NCBI RefSeq assembly: GCF_024169925.1
Contig: NZ_JALJXF010000001.1
Location: 3,168,001 to 3,232,000, forward strand
DNA length: 64,000 nucleotides
Direction of reading: 5' to 3'
From: Methylorubrum extorquens
GTDB taxonomy: Bacteria > Pseudomonadota > Alphaproteobacteria > Rhizobiales > Beijerinckiaceae
The notes below the pieces were generated by a model that was not told the origin of the DNA, made no database searches, and saw nothing but the letters and a program-made list of their open reading frames with translations. Shown here in pieces: positions 17,187 through 27,016 of the stretch. The translations under genes were made by a program, and so were the position numbers. The first letter of the stretch is position 1; the number at the start of each line of letters is the position of its first letter.

Positions 17187-20039
17187 TCAGGCGGCGTTCC
17201 GACCGAGTGCCGTGACCAGTTCGCGGATCGAGGCCGAGGGGACGGGGCGGCTGAACAGGTAGCCTTGACCCTCGTCGCACCCTTCGAGGCGCAGCTGGTC
17301 GAGTTGGGCCTCCGTCTCGATGCCTTCGGCCGTGGTCGTCATGCCGAGGCTGCGGCCGAGGCCGACTACGGAACGCACGATCAGCCGCGCATTGCCGGTC
17401 GCGGCGAGGTTGCGCACGAAGGACTGATCGATCTTGATCTTGTCGAAGGGGAAGCTCTGCAGGTAGCTCAACGACGAGAACCCGGTCCCGAAATCGTCCA
17501 TCGCCACCCGCACGCCGAGGCGCTTCAGGGTGTGAAGCGTCGCCAGTGTCGTCACGCTGTCGTTGAGCAGCACCGATTCGGTGATTTCCAGCTCCAGCCG
17601 GTGCGCCGGCAATCCGCTCGCGGCGAGCGCATCCATCACTGCCCGGACGACCGCGGCATTCCTGAACTGCGCGGCGGAGACGTTGACGGCCACGCCGATG
17701 CCGGCGGGCCAGGTCGCGGCCTCACTGCAAGCCTTGTGCAGCACCCATTCGCCAATTTCGCCGATGGTGCCCGTTTCCTCCGCCAGGGGAATGAAATCCG
17801 CGGGAGAGACATAGCCGCGCTCGGGATGCCTCCACCGCAGCAGCGCCTCGCAACTGGCGATTCGCTCCCGGTCGAGCTTGACGATCGGCTGGAACACGAG
17901 TTCGAACTCGCCGTTGCCGACGGCCTTCTTGAGATCGCTTTCCAGGGCCCGGCGCTTGCGCAGCTCGACGTCCATTCCCTCATCGAAGAACGACCAGCAG
18001 CCCCGTCCGGTCGCCTTGGCGCGGTAGAGCGCGAGATCGGCACTCTTGAGCAACTTCTCCGGGCTCGTTCCGTGTTCGGGGGCGAGCGAGATTCCGATGC
18101 TGAGCCCCACCGTCACGGTGTGCCCGTCGAGGAGGAAGGGCTGCTGGAAGGCCGCGATCAGGCGCTTGGCGAGGGCGCTCGCATCCCGCCGCGCATGCGT
18201 GCCGGCCTGGACGATGGCGAACTCGTCGCCCCCCAGCCGCGCCACGAGGTCGGTCTCGCGCAGGCAGCTTTGCAGCCGTTCCGCAACGCTGCGCAGCAGG
18301 CCGTCACCGATGGGATGGCCGAGCGTGTCGTTGACTTCCTTGAACCGGTCGAGATCGAGGCAGAGCGTGGCGAACCCGGCACCGTCCCCTTCGGCAAGGC
18401 GCGCGGCGGCCTCCTCCAGGCGTTCGCCGAACACCATGCGGTTGGCGAGCCCCGTCAACGCGTCCTTTCGCGCCATGGTGATGATCCGCGCTTCCGCCTC
18501 GTAGCGCTGGGTGACATCCTCGTAGGTGGCGATCCAACCCCCCTCCGCGGTCGGCTGCTGCTTGAGCGCGACGATGCAGTCCGTCCGGATCGGGCAACAG
18601 AGCGACGCGCTCGACCCGCGTTGGAGCAGGGCCTCCTGCTCGATGAGGAGATCGATCGCGCGGCTGTTATCGGACGACGCCTCGACGAGACGGGCTACGT
18701 CTCGGATGGTCATGCCCGGCCGCAGCGCGCCAGCATCGACGCCGAACATATCGCAGAAGCGGCGATTGTAGACGAGCAGGCCACCCTCCGAGTCGTAGAG
18801 GCAGAGCCCTTGGAGCATGTTGCTGAGAGCCGCGTCGAGCTGCGCGTTGCTGCGCTTGAGCTGATCCTCCTGTTCTTTCAGCAAGGACACGTCGCTGCAG
18901 ACGGCGACGAAGCCGCCCTCTCGTGTCGGACTGCGGCTGATGCGCAGCCAGCGCCCGTCGGCGGCATGCGTCTCTGCGGTCAGGGTGGCATTGCCGGGCA
19001 TGGCGAGCAGGGCATCGGCGACGGCCGAACCCCTGGCCTCCGAGAGAGGGCGATGTCCGGGCTCGGCCTGATCGATCCCGAGCAGAGCTGCCGCCCGCGC
19101 GTTCGCGAGCACGATGCGGCCTCCGGCATCGACGACGACGATGCCTTCGATCGAACCCTGCACCGCGTCGGCCAGCAGGCTTTGGGCGGAGTGGCGCTGA
19201 GCGACCTCCTCCTGCATCATCGCCGCGATGTTGTCGCGCATGACCGCCATGGCGCGCAGCAAGGCGCCGAACTCGTCGTCGCCGCCCTCGGGCACGCGCA
19301 CGGTCAACTCGCCGGCTGCGATGCGGCTCGCGACCGTCGAGGCGTCGGCCACCGGCCGTACGATCTGCCGTAGCAGGAGCAAGGCGACGATGCCCGAGAG
19401 AACGATTGCCAGAGAGGTCGCGAAGATGCTGAACCCCACGTCGCGGGCCACGTCCGCGCGGGCCGTCTGCCGATAGGAGAATCCATCGCCGGCGGTGAAG
19501 TTGATGAGCAGGTCGATATGCTGCTCGGCCACCGCCGCGTGGGCGTCGAGCGCCTGCCACACATCCACCGTCTGTTGATCGGGGCCGAACTCCCTCCGGG
19601 CGGCGAGCCAATGCGTGACGGCATCCTTGGCGGCGGCGGCTTCCCGCGTCGCGCGCTCTGATTGGGCTCGGTCCGCCGCGATCTCCAGGTCTTCCTCGAA
19701 CGATTGCGTCAGCGCCTCGATCCGCGCCTCCAGCGTGCGCCGCTCGGAGCTATCGCCCGCGAGGCGGGCTCGGGCCACCGCAGCTTGGAGCATCGCGAGG
19801 TCGGTCGCGGCAGCCCGGGCGTAATTGATCGCCATCAGAGAGCGGTCGTAGGTTTTGTCGACCAGCGCACCGGTAGTCATGATGCCGAAGGCGGCGTAAC
19901 CGCCGAGCGACGCCGTGATCGCGCTCAGCATCAGGAAGGCGAGGAAGATGCGGCCGCGAATCGTGCGACCACCGCGCAGCACGGCCTCGACGGCCGTGCG
20001 CCCCCGCGAAAAGCCAATTGGTTGGCGTGTAAGACTCAT
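17187..20039 (-). CDS. Membrane GGDEF-EAL protein with HAMP and PAS domains
   Basis: A 950-residue c-di-GMP enzyme (start ATG 20039; ATG 20066 possible). Order: membrane helix (about 31-55), periplasmic helical sensor region, second helix (about 203-224), HAMP (about 225-285), PAS (about 290-390), a PAS-7-like domain (about 400-515), GGDEF (motif GGDEF at about 603-607) and EAL (motif EALLRW at about 731; DDFGTGFSS later). Both catalytic motifs look intact, so it could make and break c-di-GMP. Such proteins tune motility versus biofilm. Monocistronic. Confidence 0.92.
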   Translation of the reverse strand: MSLTRQPIGFSRGRTAVEAVLRGGRTIRGRIFLAFLMLSAITASLGGYAAFGIMTTGALVDKTYDRSLMAINYARAAATDLAMLQAAVARARLAGDSSERRTLEARIEALTQSFEEDLEIAADRAQSERATREAAAAKDAVTHWLAARREFGPDQQTVDVWQALDAHAAVAEQHIDLLINFTAGDGFSYRQTARADVARDVGFSIFATSLAIVLSGIVALLLLRQIVRPVADASTVASRIAAGELTVRVPEGGDDEFGALLRAMAVMRDNIAAMMQEEVAQRHSAQSLLADAVQGSIEGIVVVDAGGRIVLANARAAALLGIDQAEPGHRPLSEARGSAVADALLAMPGNATLTAETHAADGRWLRISRSPTREGGFVAVCSDVSLLKEQEDQLKRSNAQLDAALSNMLQGLCLYDSEGGLLVYNRRFCDMFGVDAGALRPGMTIRDVARLVEASSDNSRAIDLLIEQEALLQRGSSASLCCPIRTDCIVALKQQPTAEGGWIATYEDVTQRYEAEARIITMARKDALTGLANRMVFGERLEEAAARLAEGDGAGFATLCLDLDRFKEVNDTLGHPIGDGLLRSVAERLQSCLRETDLVARLGGDEFAIVQAGTHARRDASALAKRLIAAFQQPFLLDGHTVTVGLSIGISLAPEHGTSPEKLLKSADLALYRAKATGRGCWSFFDEGMDVELRKRRALESDLKKAVGNGEFELVFQPIVKLDRERIASCEALLRWRHPERGYVSPADFIPLAEETGTIGEIGEWVLHKACSEAATWPAGIGVAVNVSAAQFRNAAVVRAVMDALAASGLPAHRLELEITESVLLNDSVTTLATLHTLKRLGVRVAMDDFGTGFSSLSYLQSFPFDKIKIDQSFVRNLAATGNARLIVRSVVGLGRSLGMTTTAEGIETEAQLDQLRLEGCDEGQGYLFSRPVPSASIRELVTALGRNAA

Positions 20040-20222
20040 CGGGCAAACGCTCGCTTCTGGCGGCAAGCATGTCCGATAATCGTTAAGGTAATCTACGGCG
20101 TCAGCGATGTCGGTAGCGTATCCCTCCGATTCGGCGATGACGTTAAGGCGAACGCAACTTCATGGATGTTCATCTGAGACGAACGAGTGCGCGGGGGCGT
20201 CCTCGAAATAGAGGAGACGGGC

Positions 20223-20594
20223 ATGACGGATGCATGCCGGATGAGGATTGCGCCCGCACCGCGGCGCACGGGTTCAGTCCTGTTGCTCACATCCCTCATC
20301 GCATCCGGAACGGCGCTTGCGCTGGCGGGTGATACGGCGTCCCACCGCGTCACGCAGAAGGGTCGATCCTTCGCGCCGGGCGCAATCTCCCTGCGGGCCG
20401 GCGAAGCCATCGCCATCGTCAACGACGATGGAGAACTCGTCCATCACGCCTATCTGGAAAATCCGGACTTCAGCTTCGACACCGGTGAGCAGAGTCCAGG
20501 CAGTAAAACGGTCGTCTTTTTCCCGAAGCCAGGGCAGTTCACGATCCTGTGCGGCATTCATCCGAAAATGAAGCTCGCCGTCTCAGTGAAGTGA
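20223..20594 (+). CDS. Exported cupredoxin (plastocyanin-like blue copper protein)
   Basis: A 123-residue protein with a signal peptide (about 1-34) and a mature cupredoxin fold. Copper ligands are visible: a His in GELVHHAYLE, and the C-terminal loop ILCGIHPKM supplying Cys, His and Met. This is a type 1 site of the plastocyanin/pseudoazurin kind, in a periplasmic electron carrier. The ATG at 20223 follows GGAGACGG. It is upstream of a di-haem MauG-like gene on the same strand after 166 bases, so the two may exchange electrons (inference). Confidence 0.88.
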   Translation: MTDACRMRIAPAPRRTGSVLLLTSLIASGTALALAGDTASHRVTQKGRSFAPGAISLRAGEAIAIVNDDGELVHHAYLENPDFSFDTGEQSPGSKTVVFFPKPGQFTILCGIHPKMKLAVSVK

Positions 20595-20760
20595 TGAAGC
20601 GTGCGATATTTCTTGTTAGAGAATTTCGAGATGCTTCTGGGGCTATCGATCCGTCGGCATCTCGGAAACCAGGCCTGCGCGCGCGTTTCACGCCGACGTC
20701 ATGCGAGGCTTAACCGAAATTAAAGCTAGAGCCTCAAAGATCGAATCGATCGAGGTTCGA

Positions 20761-21819
20761 ATGGCTTGGAAATTCGTGGGGGGTGTGGCGGCCCTCCTGA
20801 CGATTTTATTGGGAGGTTTGGCGATCGCGACGAACGGCGAGCCCGACCGCTCGGCCATGTTCGCCGAATACCGCCGCCCGGCCACCATCCCCTTCCCCGA
20901 CGACAACCCGTATGGGGCGGCCAAGGCCGAACTCGGCCGCGCGCTGTTCTTCGAGCCCGTCCTCTCGCGTGACGGCGATCGCACCTGCGCCACCTGTCAC
21001 ATACCGGGGCAGGATTGGACCGACTCGAATCCGCGCGCTCCGCGCAGCGACGGCGGCTTCATGGATTTCCGCACGCCGACGCTGCTCAACGTCGCCTGGA
21101 CCGACACGATCTATGGCTGGGACGGCAAGTTCCGCGGCCTTGAGACGGTGGCCCGCACGCCGCTGACTGCGCCGGGCAACATGAACATGCCGCCCGAAGA
21201 GATGGTCCGGCGCCTCTCGGCCGATCCGAAATATGTCACGGCTTTCGCAAATGCTTTCCCTGGACCCGTTCCGGAGGGCGGACCGGTCACACAGGAGCGC
21301 ATTGAGCAGGCACTCGCCACCTTCCAGCGCCTGATCGTCTCCGGCCGCGCACCCTTCGACCGCTGGGTCGAGGGCGATGCGCGCGCACTGAAACCGGCCG
21401 CCAAGCGCGGCTTCGATCTGTTCAACGAAAAGGCCAATTGCGCCGCCTGCCATTCGGGCTGGAACTTCACCGACGGATCGTTCCACGACATCGGCGTCAC
21501 CACCGACGGTGCGATCGGCCGGGGGCGGTTCTTCCCGACCTCGACGGCCCTGCGCCACGCCTTCAAGACGCCGACCCTGCGCAACGTCGCCCGGCGCCCG
21601 CCCTACATGCATGACGGCTCACTGACGACGTTGCCGCAGGTGATCGACCTCTACGACCGCGGCGGCATCGACCGGCCGAGCCGGTCCCGCGACATCCGTC
21701 CGCTCCACCTGACGGCGCAGGAGAAGGCCGACCTCATCGCCTTCATGGAATCCCTGAACGACGACGGCAGCGACGGGCCCGCCTACCAGCCGATCGGAGC
21801 CGAGCCACCGCGCCCGTGA
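20761..21819 (+). CDS. MauG/cytochrome c peroxidase-like di-haem protein
   Basis: A 352-residue exported protein with an N-terminal membrane/signal helix (about 3-22) and two c-type haem sites, CATCH (about 79) and CAACH (about 221). The surrounding GRALFFEPVLSRDGDRTCATCH and LRHAFKTPTLRNVARRPPYMHDGS are typical of the CcpA/MauG family. Members reduce H2O2 or carry out oxidative protein modification; which one applies here is not readable. I start at ATG 20761 (GAGG six bases upstream) rather than 20701. No methylamine dehydrogenase genes are in the window. Confidence 0.9.
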   Translation: MAWKFVGGVAALLTILLGGLAIATNGEPDRSAMFAEYRRPATIPFPDDNPYGAAKAELGRALFFEPVLSRDGDRTCATCHIPGQDWTDSNPRAPRSDGGFMDFRTPTLLNVAWTDTIYGWDGKFRGLETVARTPLTAPGNMNMPPEEMVRRLSADPKYVTAFANAFPGPVPEGGPVTQERIEQALATFQRLIVSGRAPFDRWVEGDARALKPAAKRGFDLFNEKANCAACHSGWNFTDGSFHDIGVTTDGAIGRGRFFPTSTALRHAFKTPTLRNVARRPPYMHDGSLTTLPQVIDLYDRGGIDRPSRSRDIRPLHLTAQEKADLIAFMESLNDDGSDGPAYQPIGAEPPRP

Positions 21820-21843
21820 TCGACATCGAGTCCGGCGCACTTG

Positions 21844-23490
21844 TCAGTAGTTGACCGTCGCGCGCAGACCCAGAACCGTGGCGTTGCGCAATCGGCGCCC
21901 GCGCTCGTCGGCCAGACCGCCGCCGGGCCGCATGACGTATTGGAGATCCGGCTGAAGGGTGAGGCCGGGCACCATTTCGGCTTGATACGTCGCCTCGAAC
22001 ACTGTCTCGCTGCTGCGCAGCGGCCCCGATCCGGCCCCGAAGATGCGGACATCCCGGTCGAAGGCGCGGGCGGCCGGGCTGATGCGGGAATGGATCACCC
22101 CGAGGCCCAGCGTATCGTTGGGGCGGCCCTCGAACAGGCCGCGATAGGCCACACCCGCATCGACGTAGAGATCGATCAAGTTGCGGTCGGCCGGCACGGC
22201 GGAGACCCGCAGGAAGGCCGAGGCACCCTCGTTCACCGTGCCGGGCTCGCGATAGATCGTCTGATCGAGCATCGCGTAGAGGCCCGCATTGCCGCGAAAG
22301 CGCCGGGCGATCCCGCTCGCCTCGGGATCGGCCAGAAGCCGACCCCGGACTTCGTCGAGGCGGGGGCTGTCGAATCGTCCGAAATGGTACCAGCCGCCCA
22401 GGGTCGCGGTGCCGGGCAGCCGCTCGGCACCGGGCAGGCTGGTATAGGCATAGGCCACCTCGCCGATCAGCAGTGCCGGGTCATTGACGCGGAAACTTGT
22501 GCCGGTGCGGTTGCGCCGCTCCGGATCGGTCTCGTCGCCGGCCGGACTGCCCGCCGGGTCGCCGTTGAACAGCCCACCCTGCAGCGAGAGTTCGTCGGTT
22601 GGCTCGTATTTCAGGCGGATGGCCGGCGTGGCCAGCGGATAGATCGGCCCGCCGCTCGGCATCACGACCGCGCCAACATTCGGCCAGCCGAATCCGGCAT
22701 TGATGAACACCACCCCCGACTGCGCGATGGCGAACTCCGTGTCGGCCGAGACCTGCCCGATCTTCACCGAGAGCCGGTCGTCGAAGAAGCGCTGCTCGAT
22801 CCACAGCTCGAACAGCCGGGTCGAGGGCAAAGCCTCGATGCCGCTGACCGTCGTCAGGTTGTTGACGAAGCGCCGCGACAGGCCGTGCCCGTGGATCTGG
22901 AAGAAGTCGGTGTGAAACCGGGCGCCGCTCCAGCCGGCGAGCCGGTCGAGATCGATGTCGAGCGAGGTGTCGAGGCGACCGCCGAAGGTCGTCCCGCGCC
23001 GTAGCCCGCCGGAGGCACTGGAAAACCCCTCGCCGATATAGGTGAGGACGTAGGTGACGCCCCGTGCGGCCAGCGCCGCGCGCAGGCCGAACGGATCGCC
23101 GTAGGGGCCGAGCGCATCCTGGATCGAGCCCTCGTTCGTCACCGACACCTGATCCGACGTCCGCGATTGCGCGATCGCGGTCTGCGGGTCGCCGCCCGCA
23201 CCCGTCAGCGGTAGGGCCAGGGATGGCAGCGATTGGGCACATGCCGGGACGGAGGCGGCGCAGAGCAGACCGGACAGGGCGAGGACCGACGCGCCGCCCT
23301 CGAGGAGACGGCGTGTTCGGGCCGCGCGACCGCGTGTCGTTTCCGCTCTCAAGGCATCGCTCGGCTCGGCACACAGGGGTGTCTGCGCGGTCGGCGCCCC
23401 TCCGTCGAGGGGAGCGGTCCGGCCGGGACATATCGGACGATATCCAAGCAGGCGCAAATGACAGCCCTGCGAAACGCCGGTCCTCGGCAC
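21844..23490 (-). CDS. OprB-family carbohydrate-selective porin
   Basis: Up to 548 residues. The body (FGLRAALAARGVTYVLTYIG, then GGLRRGTTFGGRLDTSLDID, and a closing VLGLRATVNY strand) is the alpha-proteobacterial OprB porin type, an outer-membrane beta-barrel for sugars and similar solutes. The first 60 or so residues do not look like a signal peptide. The hydrophobic leader (GASVLALSGLLCAASVPACAQ) starts near residue 64, so the real start is probably downstream, for example TTG 23352. It follows the sigma-54 activator gene on the same strand. Confidence 0.85.
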   Translation of the reverse strand: MPRTGVSQGCHLRLLGYRPICPGRTAPLDGGAPTAQTPLCAEPSDALRAETTRGRAARTRRLLEGGASVLALSGLLCAASVPACAQSLPSLALPLTGAGGDPQTAIAQSRTSDQVSVTNEGSIQDALGPYGDPFGLRAALAARGVTYVLTYIGEGFSSASGGLRRGTTFGGRLDTSLDIDLDRLAGWSGARFHTDFFQIHGHGLSRRFVNNLTTVSGIEALPSTRLFELWIEQRFFDDRLSVKIGQVSADTEFAIAQSGVVFINAGFGWPNVGAVVMPSGGPIYPLATPAIRLKYEPTDELSLQGGLFNGDPAGSPAGDETDPERRNRTGTSFRVNDPALLIGEVAYAYTSLPGAERLPGTATLGGWYHFGRFDSPRLDEVRGRLLADPEASGIARRFRGNAGLYAMLDQTIYREPGTVNEGASAFLRVSAVPADRNLIDLYVDAGVAYRGLFEGRPNDTLGLGVIHSRISPAARAFDRDVRIFGAGSGPLRSSETVFEATYQAEMVPGLTLQPDLQYVMRPGGGLADERGRRLRNATVLGLRATVNY

Positions 23491-23515
23491 GGTTTCGGAT
23501 GGGGATCACCGCCCG

Positions 23516-25381
23516 TCAAAGCGGTTCGATCCCGAGCACCTTCATCCGCGAGCGCAACGTCGTCGGCTTGAGACCAAGGAGTTCGGCCGCGCCGCCGGCA
23601 CCGAAGACCTTTCCGCCGCTGATGTGAAGCGCCGCCTCGATTTCGCTGCGCGCGCGGGCACGGCGCTCCTCCTCCGACAGCGGCCGGCCAAGATCCGCCG
23701 GGCGCTCCGGCGCGGGCGTGACAGGGCCGGTGCTGCGGGCTTCCGGCAGATCGAAGCGCAGCCGCCCGCGCTCGGCGAGGATCGCGGCGCGCTCGATCAC
23801 ATTCTCCAACTCCCGCACATTGCCCGGCCAGTCGTAACGGGACAGGCGCCGCGCGTCGGCCTCGGTCAGGCGCAGATCCGTCCGGTTCAGGCGCCGCGCG
23901 GCAGCCTTCAGGACATGCTGCGCGATGAGCGGCACGTCCTCGCGGCGCTCTCGCAAGGGCGCGGAGGTTAGGGGGAAGACGTTGAGGCGGAAGTAGAGAT
24001 CCTCACGGAATCGCCCGCGGCGCACCTCCTCCTTGAGGTCGCGGTTGGTTGCGGCGATCAGCCGGATATCGACCGCGCGGGTGCGTTCCTCGCCGACCCG
24101 CTCGAACTGGCGCTCTTGCAGGACGCGCAGGAGCTTGCCCTGGAGGTCGAGCGGAATTTCCCCGACCTCGTCGAGGAACAGCGTACCGCCGTCGGCGAGT
24201 TCGAACCGTCCGATCCGGTCGCGCAGGGCTCCGGTGAAGGCGCCCTTGGCGTGGCCGAAGAACTCGCTCTCGAACAGGTCGCGCGGGATCGCTGCGCAGT
24301 TCACGCGGATCAGCGGCCGCTCGCGGCGGCGGCTCGCCTCGTGGATCGCCCGGGCGATCAGCTCCTTCCCGGTCCCGGATTCGCCGGTGACGAGGACGGT
24401 GGCATCGGTGCCTGCGACCACGTCGATCTGGCGCAGCAACGCCTCCATGACCGGGCTACGCCCGATGATGCCCTGATGGTGGCTCTCGGCGCGAATCTCC
24501 TCCTTCAGGTAGGCGTTCTCCTGCTCCAGGCGCTCGCGCAGGGAATCGACCTCGGCGAGCGCCGCGCGCAGCCGGTCCTCGTCCTCCCGGCGCTGGCTGA
24601 CGTCGCGAAACACGATCACCGCGCCGAGCAATTGCCCGCTCTCGCGGATCGGCGTCGAGGTGTACTCGACGGGAAAACAGGTGCCGTCCTTGCGCCAGAA
24701 CACCTCGCCATCGACCTGATGCACGGCTCCGTCGCGGAAGGCCGCGTAGATCGGGCAGTCGCGATGCGGGTAATGCGCGCCGCCCGGATGGGTGTGGTGG
24801 ACGGTGGCGTGCATATCCTTGCCGACGAGGTCGGCCGAGGCCCATCCCAGCATCCGCTCCGCGGCCGGGTTGACGAAGGTGGTGATCCCCTCCGCATTGA
24901 CGCCGTAGATTCCCTCCCCCGCCGCGCCCAGGATCAGCCGGTTGCCGCGCTCGATGTCGCGAAAGATGCGCTCCATGCGCTGCCATTCCGGCAGGCCGGC
25001 ACGCATATGCGCCTCGGCCTCCCGGTCGATGCGGCGGCGCTCGCGCTCATCGAGATCAAAGAGGGTGACGAGCAGCCGTGTCGGCTCGCCCGAGAGGACG
25101 CAGCCGGCATATTCGAGCTGCAACGGCTTTCCGCCGCCGTGGCGCGGCGTGAGGGTGTGCGTCCACCATCGCCCCTCCGCGAGGACAGCCTGGGTGAATA
25201 CCACGAGCGCGGGCCGTTGATCGGGGTGGAGGACGCTCACCGGCATGGCGCGCAGCGCTGCACGCGAATGGCCGAGGAGGCGGATCGCGGCCGGATTCGC
25301 GTCGGCGATGCGGTCGGCCAGCGGCTCGAAAACCAGCATCGCTTCGCCATTCTCATCGAAGGCGCGGCCGTAATCCGACAT
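23516..25381 (-). CDS. Sigma-54-dependent activator with two PAS domains
   Basis: A 621-residue bacterial enhancer-binding protein. Order: PAS (about 10-110), PAS (about 140-255, with the [15 protein letters not shown] signature), a short coiled coil, an AAA+ domain (about 315-545) with Walker A GESGTGKE and the sigma-54 contact loop GAFTGA, and a Fis-like helix-turn-helix at the end. It senses an unknown ligand through PAS and has no receiver domain. It is divergent from cynS, whose promoter is a sigma-54 type with inverted repeats between, so it most likely controls cyanase. Starts upstream at 25432 are possible. Confidence 0.92.
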   Translation of the reverse strand: MSDYGRAFDENGEAMLVFEPLADRIADANPAAIRLLGHSRAALRAMPVSVLHPDQRPALVVFTQAVLAEGRWWTHTLTPRHGGGKPLQLEYAGCVLSGEPTRLLVTLFDLDERERRRIDREAEAHMRAGLPEWQRMERIFRDIERGNRLILGAAGEGIYGVNAEGITTFVNPAAERMLGWASADLVGKDMHATVHHTHPGGAHYPHRDCPIYAAFRDGAVHQVDGEVFWRKDGTCFPVEYTSTPIRESGQLLGAVIVFRDVSQRREDEDRLRAALAEVDSLRERLEQENAYLKEEIRAESHHQGIIGRSPVMEALLRQIDVVAGTDATVLVTGESGTGKELIARAIHEASRRRERPLIRVNCAAIPRDLFESEFFGHAKGAFTGALRDRIGRFELADGGTLFLDEVGEIPLDLQGKLLRVLQERQFERVGEERTRAVDIRLIAATNRDLKEEVRRGRFREDLYFRLNVFPLTSAPLRERREDVPLIAQHVLKAAARRLNRTDLRLTEADARRLSRYDWPGNVRELENVIERAAILAERGRLRFDLPEARSTGPVTPAPERPADLGRPLSEEERRARARSEIEAALHISGGKVFGAGGAAELLGLKPTTLRSRMKVLGIEPL

Positions 25382-25411
25382 GGCTGCCTGCCTCGACGTC
25401 GCTGTCATCAC

Positions 25412-25463
25412 TGCGAAATCTCGCATCATCACTACGGGATTTCGTCATATGCGAAATGTCGTA
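25412..25463. promoter_or_regulatory. Three putative upstream activator sites for the sigma-54 activator
   Basis: Two near-identical palindromes, TGCGAAATCTCGCA (25412-25425) and TGCGAAATGTCGTA (25450-25463), flank a third related site in the other orientation (25433-25447). The spacing is about 19 bases. They sit 60-110 bases upstream of the cynS -24 element, the usual place for enhancer sites, and next to the activator's own start. Confidence 0.65.
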
Positions 25464-25521
25464 GCCGAGCCACGAGGTGCTAAGTCTCTGCAGATACGAG
25501 AGTTGCGCCGCGTTGCCGATA

Positions 25522-25537
25522 TGGCACGTCGCTTGCC
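25522..25537 (+). promoter_or_regulatory. Sigma-54 (-24/-12) promoter of cynS
   Basis: TGGCACG-N4-TTGC matches the RpoN consensus exactly, with GG at -24 and GC at -12. It lies about 100 bases upstream of the cynS start codon. Confidence 0.85.
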
Positions 25538-25639
25538 AAACGACTGGGTGAAGACGCAGCGAACACGTCGGTGCGTCGTCCCAGGCTCGTTCCGGCACCT
25601 CGGGACACGCCGGAACGGCCCGCCCGCAGGGAGACAAGC

Positions 25640-26128
25640 ATGAAGCGCGAAGACCTCACCGAGAAGCTTCTCGACATCAAGCGCGAGAAGGGCTGGACCT
25701 GGAAGTACATTCAGGAGGAGATCGGCGGCATCTCACCGATCCTCATCACCGCCGCCTGCATGGGCCAGATGAAGCTGCCCAAGGCGCAGGCCGCCAAGGC
25801 CGCCAAGCTGTTTGGGCTGAGCCAGGCCGAGGAGCGGATGCTGAACGAGGCCCCCTATCGCGGCTCGATCCCGCAGATGCCGCCGACCGACCCGCTGGTC
25901 TACCGCTTCTACGAGTTGGTGATGGTCTATGGCACGACCTGGAAGGAACTGATCCAGGAGGAGTTCGGCGACGGCATCATGTCGGCGATCGACTTCAACA
26001 TGACGATGGAGCGCGAGCCCAACAACAAGGGCGACCGGGTGAAGATGAATCTTTCCGGCAAGTTCCTGCCCTACAAATACTACGGCAACGACGAAGGCGT
26101 GCCGGAATACGGCTTCAAGGAGCCGTAG
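25640..26128 (+). CDS. cynS: Cyanate hydratase (cyanase)
   Basis: Cyanase converts cyanate and bicarbonate to CO2 and carbamate, which decays to ammonia, giving both detoxification and a nitrogen source. The 162-residue protein has the N-terminal helical, HTH-like domain (about 1-80) and the C-terminal catalytic domain with YRFYELVMVYGTTWKELIQE (Arg, Glu) and SAIDF (Ser); those Arg/Glu/Ser residues form the decameric active site in E. coli CynS. The ATG at 25640 has GGGAGA upstream. Its sigma-54 promoter suggests nitrogen- or cyanate-responsive control. Confidence 0.97.
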   Translation: MKREDLTEKLLDIKREKGWTWKYIQEEIGGISPILITAACMGQMKLPKAQAAKAAKLFGLSQAEERMLNEAPYRGSIPQMPPTDPLVYRFYELVMVYGTTWKELIQEEFGDGIMSAIDFNMTMEREPNNKGDRVKMNLSGKFLPYKYYGNDEGVPEYGFKEP

Positions 26129-26142
26129 GAGCCCGCCGGTTG

Positions 26143-26178
26143 AGAGAAGCCCGGTGCGACGGCGCCGGTCTTCTCTTC
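26143..26178 (+). terminator. Terminator after cynS
   Basis: AGAGAAGCCCGG (26143-26154) pairs with CCGGTCTTCTCT (26165-26176) with one mismatch, followed by a short T stretch. Fifteen bases after the cynS stop; the cyanase gene is therefore probably monocistronic. Confidence 0.7.
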
Positions 26179-26227
26179 GTGTCAAAGGGTTTTCGTCCGG
26201 ATCGATATCGGCTTCGCCTGATCCGGT

Positions 26228-26497
26228 TCAGCAGCCGACACAGATATCCTTCATGAGGAAACTGTCCTTGAACTGAGGTTCAGGCTTCTGCGCGGCCTCG
26301 CCGCTTGTCGGCGCGCCCAAGACCTGCGGGCGAGGGATGACTCTTCCTGTCGGCGCGACATGCGGGGCCGTGATCGTGGTCTCCGGGCCACCGCCCGTCC
26401 CGGTCTGCGCCGGATGATTCATCGCGTTTGCGACCGTGGGCGCGACCAGGCAGATCGCGCCGACGACCGCGATTCTCAAAGATGTCGTTCCATTCAC
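26228..26497 (-). CDS. Small secreted hypothetical protein
   Basis: From GTG 26497 (GGGAG site upstream) this is an 89-residue protein with a signal peptide (SLRIAVVGAICLVAPTVANA) and a Pro/Thr/Gly-rich mature part ending in KDICVGC. The terminal Cys-Val-Gly-Cys could bind metal or form a disulfide. It converges with cynS. No family recognised. Confidence 0.6.
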   Translation of the reverse strand: MNGTTSLRIAVVGAICLVAPTVANAMNHPAQTGTGGGPETTITAPHVAPTGRVIPRPQVLGAPTSGEAAQKPEPQFKDSFLMKDICVGC

Positions 26498-26689
26498 GCT
26501 TCGTCTCCCTGTTCGATTGCGGATCCTTCTCATATCTTGCGGATTCTTCTTATGTCTGGGCGTCTATTCCAAATATGCGCCGCCTCTCACCAAATCTGAC
26601 CGGTCTTTGACTGCAATCGATCCGTCACGATTGGATCTATTTTAAACGAACTGTCGCGATCCCTCCCTCCACGGCGCATCGCGATGCGT

Positions 26690-27016
26690 TCAGCGTGTTC
26701 CGGGGAGATGACAGATCAGCGGGTTCGCTCGACGGCCGCCGCTTTGATAGCTCTTTGCGTGGCCGATCGAGCCGGTCATGTCCTGCGTCGGGTTTCCGCC
26801 GGGACGTTTCACCACGATATCGCAGTACATCCGATTGGGATCGCCGGGGCCTTGTAGGTCCATCGTGCGCCGAGCCAGCGCCAACGTCGGCAGCAGGATA
26901 GGCGCGACGGCAGCAAGCAGACCCAGTGCGCGGCTTAATCCACGAAACAACAAATTTCTCCTGTCTTGCAGAGCGCGGCCCAAACAAGAGGCAAATTGAT
27001 TAAATATAAATCTCAT
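26690..27016 (-). CDS. Small secreted hypothetical protein
   Basis: From ATG 27016, 108 residues (ATG 27058 also in frame). A basic, hydrophobic N-terminal part (GLSRALGLLAAVAPILLPTLALA) acts as signal or membrane anchor, followed by a short mature region (RTMDLQGPGDPNRMYCDIVV) with two cysteines. No family recognised. Upstream sequence is AT-rich, as expected for a promoter. Confidence 0.5.
   Translation of the reverse strand: MRFIFNQFASCLGRALQDRRNLLFRGLSRALGLLAAVAPILLPTLALARRTMDLQGPGDPNRMYCDIVVKRPGGNPTQDMTGSIGHAKSYQSGGRRANPLICHLPGTR

Noticed and set aside
16821..19373. Plus-strand open frame of 850 codons
   Set aside because: It lies opposite the GGDEF-EAL gene and shows no domain. Long antisense frames are expected in DNA this rich in GC.
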